DNA from: an uncultured Clostridia bacterium
Lineage (GTDB): Bacteria; Bacillota; Clostridia; UBA1381; UBA9506
Assembly: GCA_934438075.1 (NCBI GenBank)
Contig: CAKSBF010000002.1
Coordinates: forward strand, 62,001 to 126,000
Length of the DNA: 64,000 nucleotides
Reading direction: 5' to 3'
A program made the translations under genes and the position numbers. Below are positions 7,641-16,718 of the stretch, piece by piece (position 1 is the first letter of the stretch; each line of letters starts with the position of its first letter). The notes beneath the pieces were generated by a model. It was given only the letters and a program-made list of their open reading frames with translations. It ran no database searches and was not told the DNA's origin.

Positions 7641-7670
7641 AATATAGCACAGTTAAAATCAATCTGTCAA
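7641..7670 (-). promoter_or_regulatory. Promoter of the AraC gene
   Basis: On the minus strand TTGACA (7670-7665) and TATATT (7646-7641), 18 bases apart; it overlaps back to back with the promoter of the GH-like gene. Confidence 0.6.
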
Positions 7671-7714
7671 GAATATTTTATCACAGAATTATTGAAGTAA
7701 AGGGAGATTTTTAT

Positions 7715-10228
7715 ATGGCAGAATTTATGCTTCCGGAAATAGAGAGAGGTAAAAATATTATACTGCCTCACTTTCCAACACAAATGCAGGCATTTATCTT
7801 TCGTATGTGGGACATGATTCCTTGTGCGAGAATTGCAAAAGTGCTGAAAACCACAACGGATAAGATAGAAAAAGTGGCATATGATATGGGGCTTGCACCG
7901 CAAAAAATATCTAATATTTGGCTGACGAGAGGGTATATTACCATTATTCGAAGTGCATGGCATGTACTGCCATATAATCAGCTTTTAGAGCTTTTGGACT
8001 GGAGTGAAGAAAAGCTTGCTTACGTTATGCGTGAGGATGACTTTTTAGGGATTAAGCTGGGTAACAAGCCCGATTGCGATGAGGTTATCTATCGGGAACT
8101 TACGGCAGAGGAAAAAGCACAGACAAAACTTCTGATACAAAATATGCAGCGATTTGTTGATCCGTATCAAAGCAGGTCGGCAAAAGAGCCGTTTGATTTA
8201 TTTGCATGTCAGAGAACAGCCGCTGTTCTTAAAAGAGAAAAACCGGAGTATGCGGTTGAAATTACGGAGGAGTGGGGCATTTGCGATTTAACAGGAGCGG
8301 AGAACGTGCCTTCTTTTGTTAAATTGTTTCAAAAAGATTTAAAAGATTATTTTGGTTTCAATTGCCAGGTGACCGAATCAATAAGGAATATTATATTGCG
8401 GCTTGACGGAACTCTGTCCGACGAGGAGGAATATTATGAAGTCAGTGCAGAAGATAATGAGATTGTTGTTACAGCGGCACAAGCGGTTGGCATTCTACGG
8501 GGATTAATGCATCTGCTTCGGGAAGGGCGTACTTTTGGAGGAGCGTATGTGCGGCGGGGGACGCAACGGTGTGTGCCGGCGGTAAAAACGCGATATATTT
8601 ATTCTTTCTGCGGCTTATATACGAATGCGTTTGATAATGAACCAACAGTATCTTACCCGGATGAACTGCTTCGGGCTTATGCAAGGTTAGGGGTTAATGG
8701 CGTGTTTACGCAGGCGGTGCTGTATAAAATGACGCCGTTCCCATTTGATCCGTCAATGTCTGATGGTTGGAGAGAACGATTGGAAAACTTGAAACGTACG
8801 GTCGCGCATTTGAAAAAATATGGCATTAAGCTTTATTTATATTTAAATGAACCGCGTTCCATGGCACTTGTTTTTTTTGAAAAATTTCCGGAGTTAAAGG
8901 GTTTCGAGCAAAACGGCTATGCCGACTTGTGCACCACAGTACCGGAGGTTAGGGAGTATCTTAGCAATGCAGTAGTTACATTGTGCAGCGCCGCGCCTGA
9001 TTTGGGCGGATTTTTTGTGATTACACGGTCTGAAAATCCCACTAACTGTTATTCGCATATAGGTCTGAGCAGTGATGTGCAGACATGTCCGCGATGTGCA
9101 AAAAGGAAAAGTACGGAGGTTATAGCGGAGGTGCATAATGTCATAAATCGTGCGGCAAAGCGTGTGAACCACGGCATTATTACATTTGCTAATACATGGC
9201 AATGGATGACTCTGTTTTCACAGGAGGAAACAGCAGAATGTATGCACTTGCTTGATTCGGACATACCGATTTTATGCATCAGTGAGGAAAGTCTTGATTT
9301 CGTATGTGGCGGTGTAAAAAATGCAGTTGAGGATTATTCCATTTCCAAGGTGGGGCCTAGCGAACTCAGTTTGAAGAATTGGAAATTAGCCAAGGAAGCT
9401 GGTCACGAGATTGCAGCAAAGGTACAGTTTAATAATACATGGGAGTGTTCTACCGTTCCATTTATTCCAGCTTTTGATTTAATTCGAAAGCATATGAAAA
9501 ACCTGGCGAAAATTGGCATTGAACACTTAATGCTTAGCTGGACGTTGGGTGGTTATCCCTCAGACAACCTCGAAATGATTTCTGATTATTTTTTTAAAAC
9601 TGATGAAGAGCGAATAAATGATCCATATGAAGAACTTTTGGAGATGAAATATGAAAACCATGCGCAGCAGGTGAAGGAGTCTGCGGAATGTTTCAGTGAA
9701 GCGTTTGCAGAATTTCCGTTTGATGTTGGTGTTGCTTATGTTGGACCACATAATGCAGGGGTTTCCAATCTTTTGTACATGCAGCCAACCGGTTTTCAAG
9801 CAACTATGACGTGCTATTGTTATGATGATTTGCAGGCATGGCGCGGTATCTATCCGTTGGAAATCTTTGAAAAGCAATGGCAGCTGCTGCGTGATAAATG
9901 GCAGGAAGGTATGAAGAAACTGGAGGAAATAGGAGAATGTGAGCTTTTGGATATGGCACAGGCCTGTGATTGTATTTTTACCTCGTGCTGTAATCAAATT
10001 CAATTTATTCGCCTGCGTGATGAATCGGAACAACCTTATTCCAACGATACAAAAAAAGCAATGTGTACATTGCTGGAAAGTGAAATTCGGGCAGCGCAGA
10101 GACTTTATAGCGTGATGCAGCGAAATCCGTCAATCGGTTATGAGGCAGCAAATCATTATTATTATAATCAAAGCATGATAAAAGAAAAAATTATTTCTTG
10201 CAGGTATATTTTAGAACAGCTGTCTTAA
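7715..10228 (+). CDS. GH20b-like glycosidase-type protein with HTH-like N-terminus
   Basis: 837 residues with three parts. Residues 1-130 hold a segment with an HTH-like stretch (ARIAKVLKTTTDKIEKVAYDMGL) and a conserved-looking RGYITIIRSAWHVLPYNQLL block. Residues about 180-285 resemble the zincin-like GH20b domain that precedes many glycosidase barrels (EIVVTAAQAVGILRGLMHLL). Residues about 290-600 look like a TIM barrel (LARLGVNGVFTQ, HLKKYGIKLYLYLNEP, GGFFVITRSEN, CPRCAKR, IEHLMLSWTLGGYPS); the glutamate of ITRSEN is a plausible acid. The rest is helical. There is no signal peptide, so it acts in the cytoplasm on an imported or intracellular glycan. The enzyme family cannot be fixed from sequence reading. 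Confidence 0.65.
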   Translation: MAEFMLPEIERGKNIILPHFPTQMQAFIFRMWDMIPCARIAKVLKTTTDKIEKVAYDMGLAPQKISNIWLTRGYITIIRSAWHVLPYNQLLELLDWSEEKLAYVMREDDFLGIKLGNKPDCDEVIYRELTAEEKAQTKLLIQNMQRFVDPYQSRSAKEPFDLFACQRTAAVLKREKPEYAVEITEEWGICDLTGAENVPSFVKLFQKDLKDYFGFNCQVTESIRNIILRLDGTLSDEEEYYEVSAEDNEIVVTAAQAVGILRGLMHLLREGRTFGGAYVRRGTQRCVPAVKTRYIYSFCGLYTNAFDNEPTVSYPDELLRAYARLGVNGVFTQAVLYKMTPFPFDPSMSDGWRERLENLKRTVAHLKKYGIKLYLYLNEPRSMALVFFEKFPELKGFEQNGYADLCTTVPEVREYLSNAVVTLCSAAPDLGGFFVITRSENPTNCYSHIGLSSDVQTCPRCAKRKSTEVIAEVHNVINRAAKRVNHGIITFANTWQWMTLFSQEETAECMHLLDSDIPILCISEESLDFVCGGVKNAVEDYSISKVGPSELSLKNWKLAKEAGHEIAAKVQFNNTWECSTVPFIPAFDLIRKHMKNLAKIGIEHLMLSWTLGGYPSDNLEMISDYFFKTDEERINDPYEELLEMKYENHAQQVKESAECFSEAFAEFPFDVGVAYVGPHNAGVSNLLYMQPTGFQATMTCYCYDDLQAWRGIYPLEIFEKQWQLLRDKWQEGMKKLEEIGECELLDMAQACDCIFTSCCNQIQFIRLRDESEQPYSNDTKKAMCTLLESEIRAAQRLYSVMQRNPSIGYEAANHYYYNQSMIKEKIISCRYILEQLS

Positions 10229-10267
10229 GGAAAAGAAATAAATATAAATCTACATTTATACTATTAC

Positions 10268-10297
10268 AAAGCACGGCATTATTGCTGTGCTTTTTTA
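10268..10297 (+). terminator. Terminator of the GH-like gene
   Basis: AAAGCAC-GGC pairs with GC-GTGCTTT around a short loop, followed by six Ts. Confidence 0.85.
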
Positions 10298-10360
10298 TTC
10301 TGGCGAAAAAGTAAAAAGTATGATACAATAAATGAAGGCTTGGTACGAAAAGTAAAAAAA

Positions 10361-10404
10361 TTATTAAGCTTTCTTAATAATTTATTATATTAAATCTTAA
10401 TAAT
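10361..10404 (+). promoter_or_regulatory. Candidate response-regulator sites
   Basis: TTATTAAG (10361-10368) is the inverse of CTTAATAA (10373-10380), and TCTTAATAAT occurs twice in direct orientation (10372-10381 and 10395-10404), 23 bases apart, or two helical turns. They lie 33-76 bases before the regulator gene; a weak -10, TAAAAT, is at 10412-10417. OmpR-type regulators bind such repeats, so autoregulation is plausible. Confidence 0.4.
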
Positions 10405-10436
10405 AATTTGCTAAAATAAGTATTGAGGTGAGAGGA

Positions 10437-11117
10437 TTGAACATACTTGTTGTAGATGATGACAAAGAGATAGTTGACAGCATTTCTATCTTTTTGTCTG
10501 GCGAAGGATATTCGGTTTTTAAGGCATATAATGGTATTGACGCATTGGATTTGCTGTCAGAGCGGGAAATTCATTTGTTGCTGCTGGATATCATGATGCC
10601 GCGTATGGACGGAATTAAAACTCTTATGAAACTGAGAGAATCAAAAAACATACCGGTTATTTTAATTTCTGCGAAATCGGAAGATGCGGACAAAATTTTG
10701 GGATTAACAGCAGGCGCGGATGACTATGTAACAAAGCCTTTTAATCCGTCAGAGCTTGTTGCAAGAGTTAAGTCTCAGCTGCGCAGATATACACAGTTTG
10801 GCGCGATGGAGGTCCGCAGCGGTCAAATCAAAATTGATGGTCTGACGCTGAACACGGAAAGCAAGACAGCCAGTGTGGATGGCGAGGAGGTACGTCTTAC
10901 ACCGATTGAATATAAAATTTTGGAGCTTTTGTGCAAAAATCGCGGAAGGGTATTTTCCTCTGAAGAGATATATCAAAAGGTATGGAACGAGAATGCCATA
11001 GTTGGCGATAATACGATAGCGGTACATATCCGGCATATTCGTGAAAAAATTGAAATTAATCCAAAGGAACCGAGATATTTAAAAGTTGTATGGGGAATCG
11101 GTTATAAAGTAGTTTAG
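10437..11117 (+). CDS. OmpR/PhoB-type response regulator
   Basis: 226 residues from the TTG at 10437, chosen because MNILVVDDDKEI is the canonical regulator start and GAGGTG lies 6 bases upstream; a GTG at 10428 is possible but lacks a ribosome binding site. Receiver domain 1-115 with acidic DDD near residue 7, phosphorylated D51 (LLLLDIMMPRMDG), the conserved threonine/serine (ILISAKSE) and K at VTKPF. Winged-helix DNA-binding domain 130-226 (VRLTPIEYKILELLCKNRG, NTIAVHIRHIREKIE). Thirteen bases separate it from the cognate kinase gene. The signal is unknown; the same pair type in Clostridia often senses envelope stress or antimicrobial peptides. Confidence 0.93.
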   Translation: MNILVVDDDKEIVDSISIFLSGEGYSVFKAYNGIDALDLLSEREIHLLLLDIMMPRMDGIKTLMKLRESKNIPVILISAKSEDADKILGLTAGADDYVTKPFNPSELVARVKSQLRRYTQFGAMEVRSGQIKIDGLTLNTESKTASVDGEEVRLTPIEYKILELLCKNRGRVFSSEEIYQKVWNENAIVGDNTIAVHIRHIREKIEINPKEPRYLKVVWGIGYKVV

Positions 11118-11129
11118 GAGGTTTTTGCT

Positions 11130-12797
11130 GTGGATAGATTTTTTTATTCCAAATATACTAAAGTTGCGGCGGCAATTATAGCCGCTGTTTTGACAGCCGT
11201 TGCTGCCATGACGGCATTTGATACATTGGAATATCTGGAAAGACTTGAAGAGCGGGGAGAGTTAATCTATCATTTTGAAAAAGATTATCAAAGCAGTGAC
11301 TACTATAAAAATGGATCGCTTGAAGAAAATGAATATTATAATAAAACAAACTGGGAAAATCAGGCAGAGTATGTGAAAATGGCATTTTATAAATTAATGT
11401 TTTTTGAGCTTTTGTCAATAGCTATTTTTGTTTATTTAGCAGCAGTTTGCGGCAGAAAAAATTACGAATCGGCCGTAGTGCTGATGAGAATTGACTCTGT
11501 TTGGAGTGAGATATTAATTTTGCTCATCGGAATTTCAATTTTTCTTTCATGTTTCGCGTTGGCTGCATTGTTCGGTAGGTATTTATGCTCAGAATTGCCG
11601 GCATATTTTGCGTGTAGCTTTGTAATGCTTGTGTGCTTTACAGAGAAAATTTTTCTTGAAATTTCTGCGCTCTCTGTGATTCGAAGTGTAAAGGCAAGAA
11701 GCTTTCTGCGTAGAAGTGTTATTTTGCGTTGTATTTTGTTTTTGTTTCAGATATTTAAAAGAGTGCTGCATCAAATATCCGTAGAATTTACAAATATTAA
11801 AAAGGTTTTTTCAGACAAAACAGGAATGATCTTATCATTTATATTACTATTTTACACAGCTTTTATTGGTGCCTGCGGTGTAAGACTGAATAGGGGAGTG
11901 TCTGCATTATTTGTTGCATTCATAGCTTATGCTGCTGGCTGTGCTTTTTTGGGAACTCGCGCTAAGGATTTGGAGAACATTATAACAGGCGTGGCGGCGA
12001 TAAAGGAAGGAGATGTGTCTTACAGACTTGAAAATATCAGGTGTGAGGATTATCAAAGACTCGCACAGGATATTAATGATATCGGGGAGGGCATCTCTGC
12101 TGCAGTAGAAGAAAAAATCCGCTCGGAACGTATGAAAACTGAGTTGATCACTAACGTTTCCCACGATCTGAAGACGCCATTGACTTCCATTATAAATTAT
12201 TCGAAACTATTGGTTGATATGGAACTTTCGCCGCAGGAGGCTGCGGATTATGCAGCGATTATTTCTAAAAAAAGTGAACGCTTAAAGAAGCTAACGGCAG
12301 ACTTATTTGAAATCTCACGTGTGCAGAGCGGAGATGAAACTTTTATAAAAGAAAAGTTAGATACTACGTTGTTGATTCAGCAAAGCTTAGGTGAATATGA
12401 CAGTGAAATTCAGGCTTCGGGACTAATATTTTGTGTCGATTTGACAGAAGAACTGTTTATTGAGGCTGATGGAAAGAAAATGTCACGGGTGGTTGGAAAT
12501 TTGCTTGAAAATATATTGAAATATGCTATGCCAAAAACGCGTGTTTTTGTGAGCTCTCATAAAGCGGAAGGGAAGGCGGTGATTGAGTTAAAAAATATCT
12601 CTGCATATCCGCTTGATTTTTCCGCTGAGGAAATTACGGAGCGTTTTGTTCGCGGTGATAAGTCGCGCTCTGAGGAAGGAAATGGTTTAGGTCTTGCAAT
12701 TGCAAAGGGGTATACAGAAGCGTGCGGCGGAGATCTTCATATTGTTACAGACGGAGACATGTTTAAGGCAGTTTTAAAATTTGATGCAAAAGAATAA
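11130..12797 (+). CDS. Sensor histidine kinase with multi-pass N-terminus
   Basis: 555 residues from GTG 11130, preceded by TAGGAGG. The input region (1-280) is unusual: a first hydrophobic helix (11-32), a charged tyrosine-rich extracytoplasmic segment (about 36-85), then about five further hydrophobic segments to residue 275 instead of the classic two. A short HAMP-like linker (LENIITGVAAIKEGDVSYRLENI) follows, then HisKA with phosphoaccepting H345 (NVSHDLKTPLTSI) and a HATPase domain (NLLENILKYA, FVRGDKSRSEEGNGLGLAIAKG). It is cotranscribed with the regulator. In architecture it resembles VanS-like kinases with polytopic sensor regions. Confidence 0.9.
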   Translation: MDRFFYSKYTKVAAAIIAAVLTAVAAMTAFDTLEYLERLEERGELIYHFEKDYQSSDYYKNGSLEENEYYNKTNWENQAEYVKMAFYKLMFFELLSIAIFVYLAAVCGRKNYESAVVLMRIDSVWSEILILLIGISIFLSCFALAALFGRYLCSELPAYFACSFVMLVCFTEKIFLEISALSVIRSVKARSFLRRSVILRCILFLFQIFKRVLHQISVEFTNIKKVFSDKTGMILSFILLFYTAFIGACGVRLNRGVSALFVAFIAYAAGCAFLGTRAKDLENIITGVAAIKEGDVSYRLENIRCEDYQRLAQDINDIGEGISAAVEEKIRSERMKTELITNVSHDLKTPLTSIINYSKLLVDMELSPQEAADYAAIISKKSERLKKLTADLFEISRVQSGDETFIKEKLDTTLLIQQSLGEYDSEIQASGLIFCVDLTEELFIEADGKKMSRVVGNLLENILKYAMPKTRVFVSSHKAEGKAVIELKNISAYPLDFSAEEITERFVRGDKSRSEEGNGLGLAIAKGYTEACGGDLHIVTDGDMFKAVLKFDAKE

Positions 12798-12803
12798 ATA
12801 ACC

Positions 12804-12842
12804 AAAAGGGACTGCTCTTGTAAAGCGTGAGCGGTCCCTTTA
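12804..12842. terminator. Bidirectional terminator
   Basis: AAAAGGGAC-GCTC pairs with GAGC-GTCCCTTTT between the kinase gene and the converging alcohol dehydrogenase gene; A and T runs flank both sides. Confidence 0.85.
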
Positions 12843-12863
12843 AAAGTATTGCGGCTTATGATG

Positions 12864-14039
12864 TTAACGGGCAAGATTATAAATATTTTTCATATCTTCT
12901 TTGGTGAGTTTACGAAAAGTGCCAATGGTTCTTGTGCCGCTAAAACTGCATTTATGTGCCAGTTCTTGCAGTTGCTCTTCGGTTAAGTGGATTCCGAGTT
13001 CGTGAAGATTAATTGGCATGTCTATGCTGTGATAAAAATTTTCCATGGCTGCGATTCCGGCTAGTGCAGTGTCTTCCGGGGTGGCGGCTTGTTTCACCCC
13101 TAAAACTTTGACAGCAAACCTTGCAAAGCGAGGAGATTCTTCAAGATATACATAGCGTGCCCAGTGAGGCCAAAGAGCGGCGAGACCTGCTCCATGTGCC
13201 ACATCAAACATACCGCCTAACTCATGTTCCAGCTGGTGGCACGCCCAGTCGCCGATGGTGCCGCAGCCGGTAAGTCCGTTATGAGAAAGGCTGCTGGCCC
13301 ACATAATTTCCGCGCGTGCATCATAATTTTCCGGTTCAGAATTTAAAATTTTTGCGTTGTGAATTACGGTACGCATTAGGCCTTCTGCCAGCTCATCTGT
13401 TAATTCTGTATGGTGTTCATGTGTAAAATAGCGTTCCATAGTGTGCATTAAAATATCAACGCAGCCGCAGGCTGTTTGATAGGCTGGAAGAGTATAAGTC
13501 AATTCCGGGTTCAGTACAGCAAAACGGCAGCGGCACAGGTTGGAATTGCAGCCGCGCTTGAGCCAGCCGTCTTCGTTGGTGATAACGGAAGAATCACTCA
13601 TTTCACTTCCGGCTGCGGATATAGTAAGTACCGCCCCGACCGGCAGAGAGGTTTTTGGTTGGGCTTTTTTGCTATAGAAATCCCAAACCTCGCCGGCATA
13701 CGGAACACCATAGCCAATGGCTTTGGCAGAATCAATCACACTGCCGCCGCCGACGGCAAGAATAAAATCAACCTGTTCGGCACGACACAGGCGAATCCCC
13801 TCATGTACCTTGGAAAGACGGGGGTTAGGTACAACGCCGCCCAGCGTTACAAAATCTATTTTTTCGGCCTTTAATGAATCACATATACGGTTCAGCAAGC
13901 CTGATTTTTCGGCACTTTTACCGCCATAGTGCAGCAAAATCTTCTTGCAACCCTGTTCGCGGACTAGCTCGCCGACTTTTTCTTCGGCTTTTTTTCCAAA
14001 TACAATTTTTGTTGGAGCATAATATACAAACGGAACCAT
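12864..14039 (-). CDS. Iron-containing alcohol dehydrogenase (YqhD/BdhA type)
   Basis: 391 residues when started at the ATG at 14039, which has AAAGGA 8 bases upstream; longer in-frame starts at 14081 and 14048 are poorly spaced. The N-domain binds NAD(P)H (AVGGGSVIDSAKAIGYG); the C-domain carries the Fe/Zn ligands of the family (DILMHTMERYF, HQLEHELGGMFDVAHGAGLA). Closest in pattern to butanol dehydrogenase/YqhD enzymes, which reduce short-chain aldehydes, usually with NADPH. It stands alone between two signalling operons with its own terminator. Substrate is not determinable from the sequence. Confidence 0.92.
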   Translation of the reverse strand: MVPFVYYAPTKIVFGKKAEEKVGELVREQGCKKILLHYGGKSAEKSGLLNRICDSLKAEKIDFVTLGGVVPNPRLSKVHEGIRLCRAEQVDFILAVGGGSVIDSAKAIGYGVPYAGEVWDFYSKKAQPKTSLPVGAVLTISAAGSEMSDSSVITNEDGWLKRGCNSNLCRCRFAVLNPELTYTLPAYQTACGCVDILMHTMERYFTHEHHTELTDELAEGLMRTVIHNAKILNSEPENYDARAEIMWASSLSHNGLTGCGTIGDWACHQLEHELGGMFDVAHGAGLAALWPHWARYVYLEESPRFARFAVKVLGVKQAATPEDTALAGIAAMENFYHSIDMPINLHELGIHLTEEQLQELAHKCSFSGTRTIGTFRKLTKEDMKNIYNLAR

Positions 14040-14173
14040 TTTAGCCATCCTTTCTATATCAAATAACATTGTTATTATCACGCAATATTATTGCTTTGTC
14101 AAGACATAAGTTCCCAAATGTATGATAAAAAGGAGATTTTTTGGTGTATGCGGAAATAAATTGAATAAACTAC

Positions 14174-14202
14174 TTGTTATTTTTTCTCTTTTCTGATACA
14201 AT
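14174..14202 (+). promoter_or_regulatory. Promoter of the walRK operon
   Basis: TTGTTA (14174-14179) and TACAAT (14197-14202), 17 bases apart, about 25 bases from the AAGGAGG ribosome binding site of walR. Confidence 0.75.
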
Positions 14203-14234
14203 AATACACATCAGCGTGAAGGAGGTTTCATAAA

Positions 14235-14942
14235 ATGGAAAGCAAAACAGAAAGGGTAGTTTTGGTCGTTGACGATGAACAGCCTATAGTTGATATCTTA
14301 AAATTTAATTTGGAAAAGGAAGGTTTTGGAGTTTTAACTGCCAACGATGGAGAAAGTGCGTTAAAGCTTGCTGTTGAAAATAATCCTGATTTGATTCTGT
14401 TAGATATTATGCTTCCGAAAATGGATGGTTTTGAAGTTTGTAAAAATATTCGCGAGACCTCTAATGTACCGATAATTATGATTACAGCAAGAGACGAAGA
14501 GGTTGATAAGGTGCAGGGTTTGGAGCTTGGCGCTGATGATTATATTACCAAACCGTTTTCTGTGCGGGAGATGATGGCGCGGGTAAAAGCAAACATGCGC
14601 CGCTTTTCCGGGGAAGCAAAAGAAGATTCGGACGGTATTGTTCAGATTGATGATAACTTTTTTATTAATACAACGCGGTATGAAGTTACTAAGGACGGCA
14701 ATAGTTTGGAGCTTACTTTGCGAGAATATGAACTTTTAAAATTTTTGGTAACACAGCCAAATCATATTTTTTCCAGGGAGGCGTTGCTCTCCAGCGTATG
14801 GGGATACGAATATTTTGGAGATGTACGTACTGTTGATGTAACAGTGCGCCGTTTGAGAGAAAAAATTGAGAATGATTCAAGCAGTCCGGTTTATATTCGG
14901 ACCAAACGCGGCGTTGGCTATTACTTTAAAAAGGATTTATAA
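14235..14942 (+). CDS. walR: WalR-type response regulator
   Basis: 235 residues. Receiver domain with DDE at 13-15, phosphorylated D57 (LILLDIMLPKMDG), the T of MITARDEE and K of ITKPF; winged-helix output domain 135-232 (LTLREYELLKFLVTQPNHIFSREALL, VDVTVRRLREKIE). The WalR identity is inferred from its partner kinase (HAMP-PAS-HisKA) and from the YycH/YycI-like genes downstream, a combination specific to the essential WalRK system that controls cell-wall hydrolase genes; PhoP is the closest alternative. AAGGAGG precedes the ATG by 8 bases. WalK starts one base after its stop. Confidence 0.88.
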   Translation: MESKTERVVLVVDDEQPIVDILKFNLEKEGFGVLTANDGESALKLAVENNPDLILLDIMLPKMDGFEVCKNIRETSNVPIIMITARDEEVDKVQGLELGADDYITKPFSVREMMARVKANMRRFSGEAKEDSDGIVQIDDNFFINTTRYEVTKDGNSLELTLREYELLKFLVTQPNHIFSREALLSSVWGYEYFGDVRTVDVTVRRLREKIENDSSSPVYIRTKRGVGYYFKKDL

Positions 14943-14943
14943 T

Positions 14944-16701
14944 ATGCTTAAAAGCTTACAATGGAAAATGGTTACAATGTTTTTGCTGTTGGTGTTGGTG
15001 ATTCTTACCATTGCAGGGACCTTTTTGATTTTATCTGTTACGGATTTTTATAACCAAACCTTTGCTGAGGAAATGGATGCGGTGTTTGCTCCTTCTTTTT
15101 TGCAGCAATTTGAAAATAGTGATAGTGAAGAATATTTGCTGACAACTTTGAGTGCGCACACAGCACGCATGGGCATAGACTCTTACCGGAACTATTATGT
15201 GCTGTCGGTTTCTGATGGCAGAATAGTCGGAAGTTCTGCGGAGGCAGACAGTCTGCTTTCTATGAATACTCCGAATATGATTACTGCTTTATCCGGAAAC
15301 GTAGGGCGCGAAATAGACAGTCAGGCTTCTTATATGGATTACGCTGTTCCGGTAAAGATGGCAGAGAAAAATTATATTATTTATATTAATGATACAAAAA
15401 ATGAATTGATGGGTATCATTCGGCAGATTTATATGATTATTATCCAGGCACTACTGCTTGGATTGGTTATTGCATTTATTTTGGGCTATTTTCTTTCAAA
15501 GGCAATTACTACACCAATTGCTAATTTAACAAAAAAGGCGAAACGTTTATCGGAAGGTGAGTTTGAATATAAAATTGATGTGAAATCAGATGATGAAATC
15601 GGCAGGCTGACAATGACCTTCAACGATATGTCTGCCAAACTTCAGGAGACCTTGCTTGAGATTTCGCGGGAAAAAAATAAAGTCGAGGCAATGCTGTTAA
15701 ATATGACAGATGGGATTATGGCGTTTGATACATCCGGAGCATTGATGCATGTAAACCCTACGGCAAAAAAGATGTTTTGTCTTCGGGACGGGGAGCCGCT
15801 CTTTTTTGATGAGTTTTTTGCTTCTGTCGGAGCAGATATTCAAATGGGTGATTTATTATATTTAAATGACAGCGGCAAATGTGAACGTGATATTGATTTT
15901 CGGTCAGTGCATTTAAAGGCTAATTTTGTAGCGTTTGAAGATGAGCAGGATAACACCGGGGGTGTATTGATTGTTTTGCACGATATTACAAAACAGCAGA
16001 AACTGGATTTGTCACGCAGAGAATTTGTCGCAAACGTATCCCATGAATTGCGAACCCCTCTAACCACTTTAAAAACATATGCAGAAACGCTTCGTGATAT
16101 GCTGGAGAATAATCAGACGGCACTCACTTTTGTTGATACCATTTTAAACGAAACAGATCGTATGACAAGATTGGTAAAAGATTTACTGGTCTTATCCAGT
16201 CTTGATCATTCTGTTCATCTGAACAAAACAGCGTTTCCTTTACGCAGATTGCTTTGTGATGTTGTAACCACTATGCAGTTAGTTGCTAAGGAACAGAGGC
16301 ATACCATTACATTTTCTGCGACAACGGAATTGCCTGATTTTTACGGAGACAGAGACAAATTGGAACAGCTTATGTATAATATTATTTCCAATTCTATTAA
16401 ATATACGCCCGATGGCGGAAAAATTGAAGTTTTTGCAGGTAAACTTTACGATGATGTGTATATTAAAATCTGTGATAATGGTATTGGTATCCCGGAGAAG
16501 GATTTACAGCAGATATTTGAACGTTTTTACCGTGTAGATAAGGCGCGCAGCCGCGAGTTAGGCGGTACCGGTTTAGGACTTGCGATTTCGAAAGGGATTG
16601 TGGAAGCACACGGCGGAACGATAAAAATAACAAGCGAAATAGATAAAGGCACAGAGGTGTTGATTACCTTACCTGTTATGGAAAATTCTGCAATATTGTA
16701 A
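14944..16701 (+). CDS. walK: WalK-type sensor histidine kinase
   Basis: 585 residues from ATG 14944, one base after walR; AAGGA inside walR serves as ribosome binding site. TM1 8-30, an extracytoplasmic sensor domain about 31-160 (dCache-like in size), TM2 about 163-185, HAMP 186-238 (SKAITTPIANLTKKAKRLSEGEF), a PAS domain about 250-350 (LLNMTDGIMAFDTSGALMHVN), HisKA with H367 (NVSHELRTPLTTL) and HATPase (NIISNSIKYTPDGG, RVDKARSRELGGTGLGLAISKG). This is the domain order and length of WalK, which monitors cell-wall synthesis at the division site. YycH- and YycI-like proteins downstream modulate it in Bacilli. Confidence 0.92.
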   Translation: MLKSLQWKMVTMFLLLVLVILTIAGTFLILSVTDFYNQTFAEEMDAVFAPSFLQQFENSDSEEYLLTTLSAHTARMGIDSYRNYYVLSVSDGRIVGSSAEADSLLSMNTPNMITALSGNVGREIDSQASYMDYAVPVKMAEKNYIIYINDTKNELMGIIRQIYMIIIQALLLGLVIAFILGYFLSKAITTPIANLTKKAKRLSEGEFEYKIDVKSDDEIGRLTMTFNDMSAKLQETLLEISREKNKVEAMLLNMTDGIMAFDTSGALMHVNPTAKKMFCLRDGEPLFFDEFFASVGADIQMGDLLYLNDSGKCERDIDFRSVHLKANFVAFEDEQDNTGGVLIVLHDITKQQKLDLSRREFVANVSHELRTPLTTLKTYAETLRDMLENNQTALTFVDTILNETDRMTRLVKDLLVLSSLDHSVHLNKTAFPLRRLLCDVVTTMQLVAKEQRHTITFSATTELPDFYGDRDKLEQLMYNIISNSIKYTPDGGKIEVFAGKLYDDVYIKICDNGIGIPEKDLQQIFERFYRVDKARSRELGGTGLGLAISKGIVEAHGGTIKITSEIDKGTEVLITLPVMENSAIL

Positions 16702-16718
16702 AGATAACATAACATTTC

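Noticed and set aside
14235..16701. The regulator-kinase pair as PhoP-PhoR
   Set aside because: The YycH- and YycI-like genes and the HAMP-PAS kinase of matching length point to WalRK; no pst or phoU genes are present.
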